Positions 54,259 through 63,225 of a DNA stretch of 64,000 bases are shown piece by piece. The position numbers and the translations under genes were made by a program. The notes beneath the pieces are model-generated. The model ran no database searches, was not told where the DNA came from, and saw only the letters and a program-made list of their open reading frames with translations. Numbering within the stretch: the first letter of the stretch is position 1; the number at the start of each line of letters is the position of its first letter. The stretch lies in assembly GCF_026157105.1 (NCBI RefSeq), contig NZ_JANPVQ010000001.1, forward strand, positions 2,101,501 to 2,165,500, written 5' to 3'. The DNA comes from Sphingomicrobium marinum. Lineage in GTDB: Bacteria > Pseudomonadota > Alphaproteobacteria > Sphingomonadales > Sphingomonadaceae.

Positions 54259-55253
54259 TCGTCTTCATCCTCGCGCCCGATGAGGTTAAGCTGGCGCGAC
54301 TTGATCTGGTTGATCATGCACCAGTGCATCAACGCATCTTCGCGCCCGTGCGTGATCCAGACTTCCTTGGGGTTCACTTCGCGGATCGTGGTCGTCAGCT
54401 CGTCCCAATCGGCATGATCGGACATGATCAGCGGCAATTCGACATTGCGTTGCCGCGCCCGCTGCCGAATACGCATCCAGCCCGAGGCCATCGCGGTGAT
54501 CGGCTCGGGCAGGCGACGCGACCAGCGATCGTTAAGCGCACCGGGCGGGCAGATGACGATATGACCGCGCATTTCGTCCTTGGTCGCCTCGGAAACGGGA
54601 CGCAGCTCGCCGAGATCGACGCCGAGCTCCTCATAGAGATTGCACAGTCGCTCCATCGCACCGTGATAATAGATCGGCGCATCGTGCCCCATTTCGCGCA
54701 GTTCCTTGATGACCCGCTGCGCCTTGCCGAGCGCATAGGCCCCGACCAGCACGCAGCGCGTCGGCTCGGCCTCCAGCCGGTCGAGCAGCTTGCGCACCTC
54801 GTCGCTCGTCGGCGGATGGCGGAAGACGGGCAGTCCGAAGGTCGCTTCGGAAATGAAGATGTCGCACGGCGTCACCTGGAAGGGCGCGCAGGTCGGATCG
54901 GGGCGGCGCTTGTAGTCGCCAGACACGACCACGCGCTCGCCCTCATATTCCAGCAGGATCTGCGCCGAACCCAAAACATGTCCGGCCGGGATGAAGGTCA
55001 CGTCGACCTCGCCGACGCGCACCGTTTCACCATGTTCGACGGGCACGGGGTTCTGCTCGCCGTAGCGAACGCCCATGATCGCCAATGTCTCGGGCGTCGC
55101 CCAGACCTGCCCGTGCCCGCCGCGGGCGTGATCGGCGTGGCCGTGCGTCACCAGCGCCTTTTCCTTGGCCTCGGACGGGTCGACCCATGCGTCGGCGGGG
55201 CGCACATAGATGCCTTCGGGAAAAGGCTCGATCCAGGATCCGAGGCGGGGCAT
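54255..55253 (-). CDS. ligase-associated DNA exonuclease (MBL/beta-CASP)
   Basis: The 332-aa metallo-beta-lactamase/beta-CASP nuclease belongs to the set found with ATP-dependent DNA ligases. The zinc site is THGHADHARG; further metal residues are in AGHVLGSAQIL and SGDYKRRPDP, and the beta-CASP part has VGAYALGKAQRV and the late MSDHADWDEL and ITHGRE. The start at 55253 (MPRLGSWIEPFPEGIYV) is chosen over an upstream open stretch. The ligase gene itself is absent next to it. Confidence 0.87.
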   Translation of the reverse strand: MPRLGSWIEPFPEGIYVRPADAWVDPSEAKEKALVTHGHADHARGGHGQVWATPETLAIMGVRYGEQNPVPVEHGETVRVGEVDVTFIPAGHVLGSAQILLEYEGERVVVSGDYKRRPDPTCAPFQVTPCDIFISEATFGLPVFRHPPTSDEVRKLLDRLEAEPTRCVLVGAYALGKAQRVIKELREMGHDAPIYYHGAMERLCNLYEELGVDLGELRPVSEATKDEMRGHIVICPPGALNDRWSRRLPEPITAMASGWMRIRQRARQRNVELPLIMSDHADWDELTTTIREVNPKEVWITHGREDALMHWCMINQIKSRQLNLIGREDEDD

Positions 55254-55319
55254 ACCGACTATTAGTGGTTGAAACGTCAGCCGGGTTCCCGCGTTGATAG
55301 CGAAAGAAAGGAATTTTCC

Positions 55320-55499
55320 ATGGAATTTGGCCTCGCCACCACCGCCCTCGTGGGCTTCGTCCTGCTCGCCATCGTCTTCCTGATCGTGATCCGGAAGAAC
55401 AAGACAAGCGACGTTCCGATCGAACGCACCGAACAGGCGACCAAGGAGCTTTACGAAGAAGAGCATGAAGACGGCCAGCGCCATGGGGGCAACGCCTGA
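55320..55499 (+). CDS. small membrane protein with acidic tail, 59 aa
   Basis: I do not recognise this protein. One hydrophobic helix (about residues 5-24, TTALVGFVLLAIVFLIVI) is followed by a basic patch (RKNKTSD) and an acidic, charged tail (EQATKELYEEEHEDGQRHGGNA). A purine-rich GAAAGAAAGGA site precedes ATG 55320. Its stop overlaps the probable CTG start of the helicase gene. It occupies the place between exonuclease and helicase where a ligase gene usually lies. Confidence 0.65.
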   Translation: MEFGLATTALVGFVLLAIVFLIVIRKNKTSDVPIERTEQATKELYEEEHEDGQRHGGNA

Positions 55500-55552
55500 G
55501 CCAAGCGCTTCCCGCTATTATCGATGACTGGCTGGCGCGGCGCGAATGGCAC

Positions 55553-57910
55553 TTGCGCCGGCACCAGCTCGATATGCTGGAGGCAGCGCGTGCCGGCGAC
55601 CATGTGCTGCTGGCTGCGGCAACGGGTGCAGGCAAGACGCTGGCTGGCTTCCTGCCCTCGATTGCCGAACTGATCGAGGCACCCGCCGACGGCCTCCACA
55701 CGCTTTATATCAGTCCGCTCAAGGCGCTCGCGGTCGACGTCCAGCGCAACCTTCTCGAACCCATCGAGGAAATGGGGCTCGATATCCGCGTCGAGACGCG
55801 ATCGGGCGACACCCCCTCCAACCGCAAGGCGCGTCAACGCGCGCGTCCCCCTCAGATGTTGCTGACCACGCCCGAGAGCCTCAGCCTGCTGCTGAGCTAT
55901 CCCGAGGCAGCGACGATGTTTTCGGGGCTGAAGACAATCATCGTCGACGAAATCCATGCCTTCGCCAAGGAGAAGCGCGGCGACCTTCTGTGCCTCGCGA
56001 TGGCGCGGTTGCAGCGGCTCGCGCCGGGCCTGCGCCGCGTCGGTCTGAGCGCCACGATCGCCGACCCCGATGCGTATCGCGCCTGGCTCGCGCCCGATGG
56101 CGTGATCGACGATGTCCGGCTGGTCGAGGGCGAGCCGGGCGCGGTGCCCGACCTGTCGATCCTCGTCCCCGAAGACCGCGTTCCCTGGTCGGGCCATTCG
56201 GGTCGCTATGCCGCAGGCCAGGTGATGCAGCTGATCGAGGAGCACGACGCCTCGATCATCTTCACCAATACCCGCAGCCTGGCCGAACTCATCTTCCAGG
56301 ACCTGTGGAAAGCTAATGACAAGCAGATCCCCATCGGCGTCCATCATGGCAGCCTGAGCCGCGAGGCACGCCGCAGGGTCGAGGCCGCCATGGCCGGGGG
56401 GCGCCTTAAGGGCCTCGTCGCCACCGCCAGCCTCGACATGGGTCTCGATTGGGGCAATGTCGATCTGGTCGCGCAGATGGGCGCGCCCAAGGGATCGAGC
56501 CGATTTCTCCAGCGCGTCGGCCGCGCCAACCACCGGCTCGACGAAGCCAGCAAGGGCATGATCGTGCCGGGCAACCGCTTCGAATATCTTGAAGCGCGCG
56601 CCTGCCTCGATGCAATCGACGACGGCGAACTCGATCCCGACATCTTCCGCGAAGGCGCGCTCGACGTCCTTGCCCAGCATGTCATGGGCATCGCGTGCGC
56701 CGGGCCGTTCGACGAGGCCGAATTGCTCGACGAAGTGCGCTCGGCGCTGCCATATTCGGCGCTTACGCAAGAGACGTGGCGCCGCGTCCTCGAACTCAAC
56801 GCCACCGGCGGTTATGCGCTGCGCGCCTACGACAAGTATAAGCGCCTGGTCGAAGACAGTCCGGGAAAATGGCGTATCACCCGTCCCGCCATCGCGGCAG
56901 CACATCGCCTCAACGCCGGCGTCATCGTCGACAACACGATGATGGACCTACGCTTCAAGAACGGGCGCCATATCGGACGCGTCGAGGAAAGCTTCGCGTC
57001 CACTTTGACGCCCGGCGACGCCTTCTTTTTCTCGGGCATCAGCCTGGAGGTCGAAGGCTTCAAGGAGCAGGACATCATCGTGCGCGCCTCCAAGCAGGTC
57101 GGGCGGATCGTCAGCTATGGCGGGCAGCGGATGAGCATGTCGACGCACCTTGCCGAACGCGTGCGCGGCTTTCTTGCCGATCGCAGCAGCTGGCAGCGTT
57201 TCCCCGATGACGTGCGCGAATGGCTCGACGTGCAATCGCGGCGCTCGATCCTGCCCGAACCGCACGAACTACTGGTCGAGACCTTCCCGCACGAGGGGCG
57301 CCATTACATGACCGTCTACGCGTTCGAAGGCTGGAACGCGCACCAGTCGCTCGGCATGCTGGTGACCAAGCGCATGGAAGCGGCGGGTCTCAAGCCGCTG
57401 TCGTGGGTGGCGACCGACTATGCGCTCGCGACCTCGAGCCTCGAGCCGGTAACCGATCCGCAAGCGCTGTTTTCGCCCGACATCCTCGAAGACGAATTCA
57501 AGAGCTGGATCGAGGAATCGCACCTCCTCAAGCGTGCCTTTCGCGAGGTCGCGGTCATTGGCGGGCTGGTCGAACGCCAGCATCCCGGCAAGCGCAAGAC
57601 CGGCAAGCAGGTCAGCTTCTCGACCGACCTTATCTACGACGTGCTCAAGAAGTACGAACCCGATCATCTCCTCATGCGCGCCGCCTGGGACGATGCCCGC
57701 GCCCGCATGACCGAGCTCGGCCGCCTCGTCCGCCTCGTCGACCGCGCTGCCGACACCATGGTGCACGTCACAGCCGAGCGGGTGACCCCGATGGCGGTCC
57801 CGCTGATGATGAATATCGGGCGAGAGCAGGCGCCGGGCAGGGCTACCGATGAGGCAATTTTGGCACAGGTCGAAAAGGAATTGGTCGCACAGGCCATGCG
57901 ACTGGACTGA
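55553..57910 (+). CDS. lhr: ligase-associated Lhr-like DEXH DNA helicase
   Basis: The 785-aa superfamily 2 helicase of the Lhr family is usually encoded with DNA ligase D/B-type repair sets. Walker A is AAATGAGKT (21-29), motif II DEIH (132-135) and motif III GLSATIAD. Motifs V and VI include TASLDMGLDWGNVD and FLQRVGRANHR, and a long C-terminal domain follows. The first standard start is TTG 55553, but the frame stays meaningful further upstream to a CTG at 55496, so the true N-terminus may be ~19 residues longer. Confidence 0.88.
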   Translation: MRRHQLDMLEAARAGDHVLLAAATGAGKTLAGFLPSIAELIEAPADGLHTLYISPLKALAVDVQRNLLEPIEEMGLDIRVETRSGDTPSNRKARQRARPPQMLLTTPESLSLLLSYPEAATMFSGLKTIIVDEIHAFAKEKRGDLLCLAMARLQRLAPGLRRVGLSATIADPDAYRAWLAPDGVIDDVRLVEGEPGAVPDLSILVPEDRVPWSGHSGRYAAGQVMQLIEEHDASIIFTNTRSLAELIFQDLWKANDKQIPIGVHHGSLSREARRRVEAAMAGGRLKGLVATASLDMGLDWGNVDLVAQMGAPKGSSRFLQRVGRANHRLDEASKGMIVPGNRFEYLEARACLDAIDDGELDPDIFREGALDVLAQHVMGIACAGPFDEAELLDEVRSALPYSALTQETWRRVLELNATGGYALRAYDKYKRLVEDSPGKWRITRPAIAAAHRLNAGVIVDNTMMDLRFKNGRHIGRVEESFASTLTPGDAFFFSGISLEVEGFKEQDIIVRASKQVGRIVSYGGQRMSMSTHLAERVRGFLADRSSWQRFPDDVREWLDVQSRRSILPEPHELLVETFPHEGRHYMTVYAFEGWNAHQSLGMLVTKRMEAAGLKPLSWVATDYALATSSLEPVTDPQALFSPDILEDEFKSWIEESHLLKRAFREVAVIGGLVERQHPGKRKTGKQVSFSTDLIYDVLKKYEPDHLLMRAAWDDARARMTELGRLVRLVDRAADTMVHVTAERVTPMAVPLMMNIGREQAPGRATDEAILAQVEKELVAQAMRLD

Positions 57911-57950
57911 TATTAACCACTTTCACAGCCATTTCGGCTATGCGGTCGAC

Positions 57951-58241
57951 ATGCGTATCATGTTCCTCCTGCCCGCCGCCTTTGCGTTGCAGGGCTGTGT
58001 CGTCGGTACCGTGGTCGATACCGCGGTCGATATTGTGACGTTGCCGGTCGATGTCGCGTCAAAGGGCGTCGACCTTGCCACCACGAGCCAGAAGGAAGCC
58101 GACCGCAACTACGGCAGGAAGGTCCGCAAGGCCGAAGAGGAATATGGCAGGGACCTGCGCGAATGGCAGCGGGCGTGCGAAAAAGCGCTGACGCGCGGCG
58201 ATGACTGCGACGATCGGCCCTCGTTCGAAATGCCGCGCTAG
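57951..58241 (+). CDS. small lipoprotein, 96 aa
   Basis: The N-terminus MRIMFLLPAAFALQGC is a lipoprotein signal with acylatable Cys at about 16. The mature protein has a valine-rich strand region (VVGTVVDTAVDIVTLPVDVASKGVD) and a highly charged helix (RKVRKAEEEYGRDLREWQRACEKAL). I recognise no family. It lies 40 bases after the helicase on the same strand, so it may be co-transcribed. ATG 57951 is preferred to the upstream frame, which overlaps the helicase. Confidence 0.7.
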   Translation: MRIMFLLPAAFALQGCVVGTVVDTAVDIVTLPVDVASKGVDLATTSQKEADRNYGRKVRKAEEEYGRDLREWQRACEKALTRGDDCDDRPSFEMPR

Positions 58242-58274
58242 ACGCGGCCGCCGGTTGAGCGCATCTAGTCCCCG

Positions 58275-58730
58275 ATGCGTTATTTCCTCGACACCGAATT
58301 TGATGGCTTTGGCGGCGCCCTGCTGAGCCTCGCGCTCGTGCCCGAGGATGGCGGCGAGGAATTCTATGCGATCATCAAGCATGACGTGATCACCGATCCG
58401 TGGGTGGAGCGCAACGTCCTGCCCTATCTCAACACCGTGCCCGAAGCGCTCAAGGAATTGCCCTTGTCGCGGAGCGATGCCGCGCACGCGCTCGCCGCCT
58501 ATCTGGCGCATGATGACGAACCGCTGATCGTCGCCGACTGGCCCGAAGATCTGGCACAATTCTCCATGCTGCTTCTGGTCGGCCCCGGGCGCATGGTGAC
58601 AATTCCGCCCTTCACCTTGCAGATGATCGACCTCTCAGGCTTTTCGACCGCTGCCAATAGCGAAGTACCGCATAACGCGCTCCACGATGCGCGGTCGCTA
58701 CGCGATCATGTGATAAATCACTTGGAGTGA
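58275..58730 (+). CDS. DnaQ-like 3'-5' exonuclease-fold protein
   Basis: The 151-aa protein begins MRYFLDTEFDGFGG, carrying the DxE motif of the DEDD exonucleases. It has a middle acidic IVADWPEDLAQF (Asp of Exo II-like) and a late HNALHDARSLRDHV, the Exo III HxxxxD region. By this pattern it is a small RNase T/oligoribonuclease-type nuclease, possibly acting on RNA. Substrate is inferred only from fold. It lies 28 bases before pdeM in the repair cluster. Confidence 0.72.
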   Translation: MRYFLDTEFDGFGGALLSLALVPEDGGEEFYAIIKHDVITDPWVERNVLPYLNTVPEALKELPLSRSDAAHALAAYLAHDDEPLIVADWPEDLAQFSMLLLVGPGRMVTIPPFTLQMIDLSGFSTAANSEVPHNALHDARSLRDHVINHLE

Positions 58731-58757
58731 ATCGGGTCGCATGATTATGAGAGGGCC

Positions 58758-59420
58758 ATGGTTCCCCTTTCGTTCTCTGGCCGAAACTTTCGCGTGACGC
58801 GCACCGGCGGGCTGTTCTGGCCCGAGCGTGAAGCACTGCTGGTCGCTGATCTGCATCTCGAAAAAGCAAGCTGGTTCGCGCGCTTCGGGCAGATGCTGCC
58901 GCCATATGACAGTCACGCAACGCTGGAATTGCTGGAAGGCGACATCGACGCGACGGGCGCAAAGGCGGTCTATTGCCTGGGCGACAGTTTTCACGACAGC
59001 TTTGGCTGCGACCGGCTCCCCACCGCGGCGCGCGACTTGCTCACTAGCCTGACCGAAAGCGTCGATTGGGTCTGGATAACCGGCAATCATGACGCCGGCA
59101 TGATCGATCACTGCGGCGGGCGGATCGAGATCGAGATGGTGGTCGACGGCCTGGTGCTGCGCCACGAGGCCGAGGCGAATGAAACGCGGCCCGAACTGTC
59201 GGGTCATTTCCATCCCAAGCTACGCGTGAAGGCACAGGGACGCCGCGTGTCGCGTCGCTGTTTCGTAGCGAGCGACACCAAGATGATCCTGCCGGCTTAC
59301 GGCGCGCTGACCGGCGGTCTCGATGCCCAGCATCCCGCGATCATGAAGGCGCTTGGCGGCCGCGCCGAAGCGCTGGTGCCGATCACCGATCGCCTGCTCA
59401 AATTTCCGGTGGCCGCCTAG
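58758..59420 (+). CDS. pdeM: ligase-associated DNA damage response endonuclease PdeM
   Basis: PdeM is a metallophosphoesterase grouped with ATP-dependent ligase repair genes. The 220-aa protein has the calcineurin-like motifs VADLHLEKASWF, CLGDSFHDSFG, ITGNHDAGM and GHFHPKL, which form the dinuclear metal site. ATG 58758 is used; GAGAGG lies ~8 bases upstream. Its TAG is shared with the convergent pabBC as CTAG. Confidence 0.88.
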   Translation: MVPLSFSGRNFRVTRTGGLFWPEREALLVADLHLEKASWFARFGQMLPPYDSHATLELLEGDIDATGAKAVYCLGDSFHDSFGCDRLPTAARDLLTSLTESVDWVWITGNHDAGMIDHCGGRIEIEMVVDGLVLRHEAEANETRPELSGHFHPKLRVKAQGRRVSRRCFVASDTKMILPAYGALTGGLDAQHPAIMKALGGRAEALVPITDRLLKFPVAA

Positions 59421-61183
59421 GCCAATCGCGCTTTTACGAGCCCGCGCAGGCTCGACCCGATATAGAAGCCGTGGCCCAGGTCGCCCGCGACCAGCACGCC
59501 TTCCTCCGCCTTGCCTTCTTCGATCATCTGCTGGCGCAACACGCCCGGGAAAACACCGGCTGACAGCGGCGGGGTGATCAATCGGTCCCCGCGCGGCACG
59601 AAGATATTGGCGCGGCTGGTTTCGGTGAGGTGACCATCTTCGTTGACGAAGGCCACGTCGGCGGCGCGGCTGGCCCGACGCGGCGCATCGTAGAAATCGC
59701 GATCGGTCGTCTTGTGGCGCAGGCGAAAATCATCCTTCGCGACGCCGAGCGTCTTGACCTCCACCGGCACCGGTTCTTCCCCCAATTCCTCGATCAGCGA
59801 CACCGAAATCGCCAGCGCACCCGATGGCGAGAGCAGCAGCCGGACCTTCGCGGCGTGGCTTTGCGAGAAAGTCGCCGCCTGTAGTTCGTTGCGCGCGGCA
59901 TGGCGGTCGAACGCGAAGCCGAGTTCGCTTGCCGATGCTTTCATCCGCTCGAGATGTGGTTCGAGCGAGACGATCCCTTCGCTCGGATCGTAGCGCATCG
60001 TTTCGATCAGATCGAAATTGCGTGCAGTCTCACTCACGAAAGCCCCCTTCAGAAGGCACTCTGCCCATTCGGCATCGCTTTGGGAATCCACCACGAGCCC
60101 CGATCCTAATCCGAGCCGCGCCTGTGGCCTTCCCGATACAATTTCGATTGTGCGGATGAGGACATTGAAGGCTGCATCGCCCGCAGACCCATCGGCATTC
60201 GGCGGATCGATCCAGCCCATTGAACCCGTGTAGGCACCACGCGGCTCGGGCTCGAGCTGACGCAGCGCCTGCATCGCCGCGATCTTGGGCGCGCCGGTAA
60301 CCGATCCGCACGGGAAGATGGTTTCCAGGACGTCGATCGCGTCGAACCCATCGCGCAGCGTCGCCGTCACCTCGCTCACCATCTGGTGAACGGTGGGATA
60401 ATGCTCGATCGCGAACAGGCGCGGGACCTCGACGCTACCGGTTTCAGCCACGCGCGCGAGGTCGTTACGCAGAAGGTCAACGATCATCAGATTTTCCGCG
60501 CGCTGCTTCTCGTCTTCTGCAAGCGCCTTGGCCTCGGCGGCGTCGGCGCCTGGATCCGGATGCCGGCGCGCTGTGCCCTTCATCGGCAGCGCCGTGAGCT
60601 TGCCGCTTGCAAGCTTGAAGAATTGTTCGGGCGAAAAGGATGCCAGCGCGCCATCGTCATGCACGCAAATGCCGCCCCATGCACCGCCGCCGCGGCGTCG
60701 CAACGCGGCATAAAGCGCCGGCATCGAACCGGCGACTTCGACGTCGCACCCGAAGGTCAGGTTGGCCTGGTAGTGATCGCCCGCGAATAGTTGCTCGCGG
60801 ACCGTTTGCACGGCGGCGGCATAGCGTTCCTTGGTGATCCGTGGGCGCGGCGGCAGCCAGCTTGCGCTGCCTTGCCGGGCCAGGACGGCATCACGTTCTG
60901 GCGCATCCAAAAGCTGCACTTCTTTAAAGAGCCCGAAACACAGCAGCGGCCCGTCACAGCTGCGGAAATGCGGCGCCAACGCGGGATCGAGCGCATAGCC
61001 TGCTTCATAGGCGATGAAGCCCGCGGCATGATGCCCCCTGCCAAGTCCCGCGCGCAGTTGCTCCAGTGCCGGGCGCACTTCCTCCGGACGATGCGCGGCG
61101 ACCATCGCGACCGGATCGCGATAATGGCGAAACGGGCCCTGGGCGCCCGCGCGCGCGTCGTCGAAAAGCATCCACATTGGCAT
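59417..61183 (-). CDS. pabBC: PabB-PabC fusion: aminodeoxychorismate synthase component I and 4-amino-4-deoxychorismate lyase
   Basis: The fused enzyme makes p-aminobenzoate for folate. Residues ~1-385 form the chorismate-binding PabB part, with LTALPMKGTARRHPDPG (lysine nucleophile region), ENLMIVDLLRNDLARV and IFPCGSVTGAPKIAAM. Residues ~390-588 are the PLP-dependent lyase, with HKTTDRDFYDAPRRA (PLP lysine) and NEDGHLTETSRANIFVPRGDRLITPP. The glutamine amidotransferase partner PabA is not adjacent. Start at 61183 or the Met codons two and four positions on are possible. Confidence 0.92.
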   Translation of the reverse strand: MPMWMLFDDARAGAQGPFRHYRDPVAMVAAHRPEEVRPALEQLRAGLGRGHHAAGFIAYEAGYALDPALAPHFRSCDGPLLCFGLFKEVQLLDAPERDAVLARQGSASWLPPRPRITKERYAAAVQTVREQLFAGDHYQANLTFGCDVEVAGSMPALYAALRRRGGGAWGGICVHDDGALASFSPEQFFKLASGKLTALPMKGTARRHPDPGADAAEAKALAEDEKQRAENLMIVDLLRNDLARVAETGSVEVPRLFAIEHYPTVHQMVSEVTATLRDGFDAIDVLETIFPCGSVTGAPKIAAMQALRQLEPEPRGAYTGSMGWIDPPNADGSAGDAAFNVLIRTIEIVSGRPQARLGLGSGLVVDSQSDAEWAECLLKGAFVSETARNFDLIETMRYDPSEGIVSLEPHLERMKASASELGFAFDRHAARNELQAATFSQSHAAKVRLLLSPSGALAISVSLIEELGEEPVPVEVKTLGVAKDDFRLRHKTTDRDFYDAPRRASRAADVAFVNEDGHLTETSRANIFVPRGDRLITPPLSAGVFPGVLRQQMIEEGKAEEGVLVAGDLGHGFYIGSSLRGLVKARLA

Positions 61184-61290
61184 GGCTTTGGCGCGTCGCG
61201 TCGCACCCGTCCAGCTTTCGACGAACGGCGCTTGCGTGTCGCTTTGCGCTCTGCAACCTTTCGCGCTGACACAGACACGGGGAAATGATC

Positions 61291-63225
61291 ATGAAGCTTC
61301 ACCGCGCGGCGCTTGGCGCCTTGCTTGCAACCGCCTCCTCCATCGGGTTTGCCCAAGCCGTGCCCAAGCCGGCTGAACTGACCGCCAGCGGCATGCCATC
61401 GATCCCCACCGAGCTGGCCGAGAAGACCCGGCCCTACCTCGAATATCGCACCGCGGGCTTTGGCGGTTGGGATGCGTCGGATCGGTCGATGCTGATTTCG
61501 ACCCGCTTCGGCAATGTCAGCCAGCTGCACCGCGTATCGATGCCGATGGGGATGCGCCAACAACTCACCTTCGAAGCCGAACCGGTCGGCGGAACCGTCG
61601 ATCCGACGGGCAGCACCATCGTCGTGTCCAAGGATGCGGGCGGCAGCGAATTCTCGCAACTCTACCGTTGGGAAGATGGCTCGCTGGTGCTCCTCACCGA
61701 TGGCGAAAGCCGCAACGGCTTTGGCGGCTTCAACGAAGAAGGCGATCTCATCCTCTTCAGCTCGACCAAGCGCAACGGGCGCGAGGGCGACATTTACGTG
61801 ATGAACCCGAGCGACCCGTCAACCGAACGCATGGTCTTCGAGGCCCCGGGCGTCGGCTGGTTCCCCGGCGGTTTCAACGAAGCCGGCACGCACGCGATCG
61901 TCATCAAATACACCTCGGTCACCGACATGGACCTTTATACGATCGATCTCGCGACAGGCGAACTCGATGCCGTGCGCGATCCCGATGGAGACGACTGGGC
62001 CTTTGGCGGCGCTGCCGAAGCGGCCGACGGCTCGCTGTTCATTGCCGCCGATATTGACAGCGATATCAAGCGTCTCGGCAGAATGGATATCACGACCGGC
62101 GACTTCACGCCGATGGGCGATTTTGGCGGCTGGGAAGTCACCAGCCTCGATATCAACGAGGACAAGACCATGCTCGCCGTGGTGACCAACGAGCGCGGTT
62201 CGAGCCAGCTGTGGTTCTACGACATCGCCAGCGGACAGGAACGCAAGGTCGACACTCTTCCGCCCGGCCTGATTGGCGGGGTGGAATTCGCGCCATGGGG
62301 ACCGCTTGGCTTTACCTTTACCAGTGCCACAAGCCCGTCAGACGCCTACTCGATCGATCCCCAAACCTTAGAGGTCACTCGATGGACCAAGTCGGAAACC
62401 GGCGGGCTTGATCCTGAAGTCAATGTCGAGGCCGAGCTTGTCGAAGTCGAAAGCTTCGATGGCGAAAAGGTGTCGGGCTGGCTCTACCGCCCCGACCCCG
62501 CCAAATTTCCGGGGGAGCGTCCGCTGATCGTCTCGATCCACGGCGGGCCCGAAGGCCAGTTCCGCCCCGGTTTCCGCGGCTCTTCGAATTATTACCTCAA
62601 CGAGCTCGGGATCGCGCTTTTCTATCCCAACGTGCGCGGCTCGACCGGTTTCGGCCGGCGTTTCGTCAGCCTCGATAACGGGCCCTTCCTGCGCGAAAAT
62701 AGCGTCAAGGATATCGGCGCCTTCCTCGACACGTTGAGCGCCGATACCGCCATCGACAGCGAGAATATCGGTGTCACCGGCGGCTCCTATGGCGGCTACA
62801 TGTGTTATGCCTCGATCCTGGCCTATAAAAACCAGCTCAACGGCGCGCTGTGCAACGTCGCCATCTCCAATTTCGTGACCTTCCTGGAGAATACGCAGGA
62901 CTATCGCCGCGATCTGCGCCGCGCCGAATATGGCGACGAGCGCGATCCCGAACAGCGCGCCAAGCTCGAGGCGATCTCGCCGCTCAACCGTATCGAGGAC
63001 GTCGAAGACCCGCTGTTCGTCATCCAGGGCGCCAACGATCCGCGCGTGCCCAAATCCGAGGCCGACCAGCTGGTCGAGCGCGTTCGCGCCAACGGCCAGG
63101 ATGTCTGGTACCTCGTCGGCGAGAATGAAGGCCACGGTTTCCGCAAGAAGGAAAACCGCGACTATCAATTCTGGGCCAGCCTGCTGTTCTGGGACCAGGT
63201 GCTGAACCAGGGGGACGGTGAATGA
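61291..63225 (+). CDS. S9-family serine peptidase (prolyl oligopeptidase type), secreted
   Basis: The 644-aa protein has a signal peptide (KLHRAALGALLATASSIGFAQA), a beta-propeller-like N-terminal half, and an alpha/beta-hydrolase peptidase domain. The nucleophile elbow is GGSYGGYMCYAS; an Asp in IQGANDPRVP and a His in NEGHGFRK complete the triad. It is likely a periplasmic or exported oligopeptidase. ATG 61291 has GGGGAA at correct spacing; ATG 61285 is too close. Its stop overlaps the dipeptidase start. Confidence 0.9.
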   Translation: MKLHRAALGALLATASSIGFAQAVPKPAELTASGMPSIPTELAEKTRPYLEYRTAGFGGWDASDRSMLISTRFGNVSQLHRVSMPMGMRQQLTFEAEPVGGTVDPTGSTIVVSKDAGGSEFSQLYRWEDGSLVLLTDGESRNGFGGFNEEGDLILFSSTKRNGREGDIYVMNPSDPSTERMVFEAPGVGWFPGGFNEAGTHAIVIKYTSVTDMDLYTIDLATGELDAVRDPDGDDWAFGGAAEAADGSLFIAADIDSDIKRLGRMDITTGDFTPMGDFGGWEVTSLDINEDKTMLAVVTNERGSSQLWFYDIASGQERKVDTLPPGLIGGVEFAPWGPLGFTFTSATSPSDAYSIDPQTLEVTRWTKSETGGLDPEVNVEAELVEVESFDGEKVSGWLYRPDPAKFPGERPLIVSIHGGPEGQFRPGFRGSSNYYLNELGIALFYPNVRGSTGFGRRFVSLDNGPFLRENSVKDIGAFLDTLSADTAIDSENIGVTGGSYGGYMCYASILAYKNQLNGALCNVAISNFVTFLENTQDYRRDLRRAEYGDERDPEQRAKLEAISPLNRIEDVEDPLFVIQGANDPRVPKSEADQLVERVRANGQDVWYLVGENEGHGFRKKENRDYQFWASLLFWDQVLNQGDGE

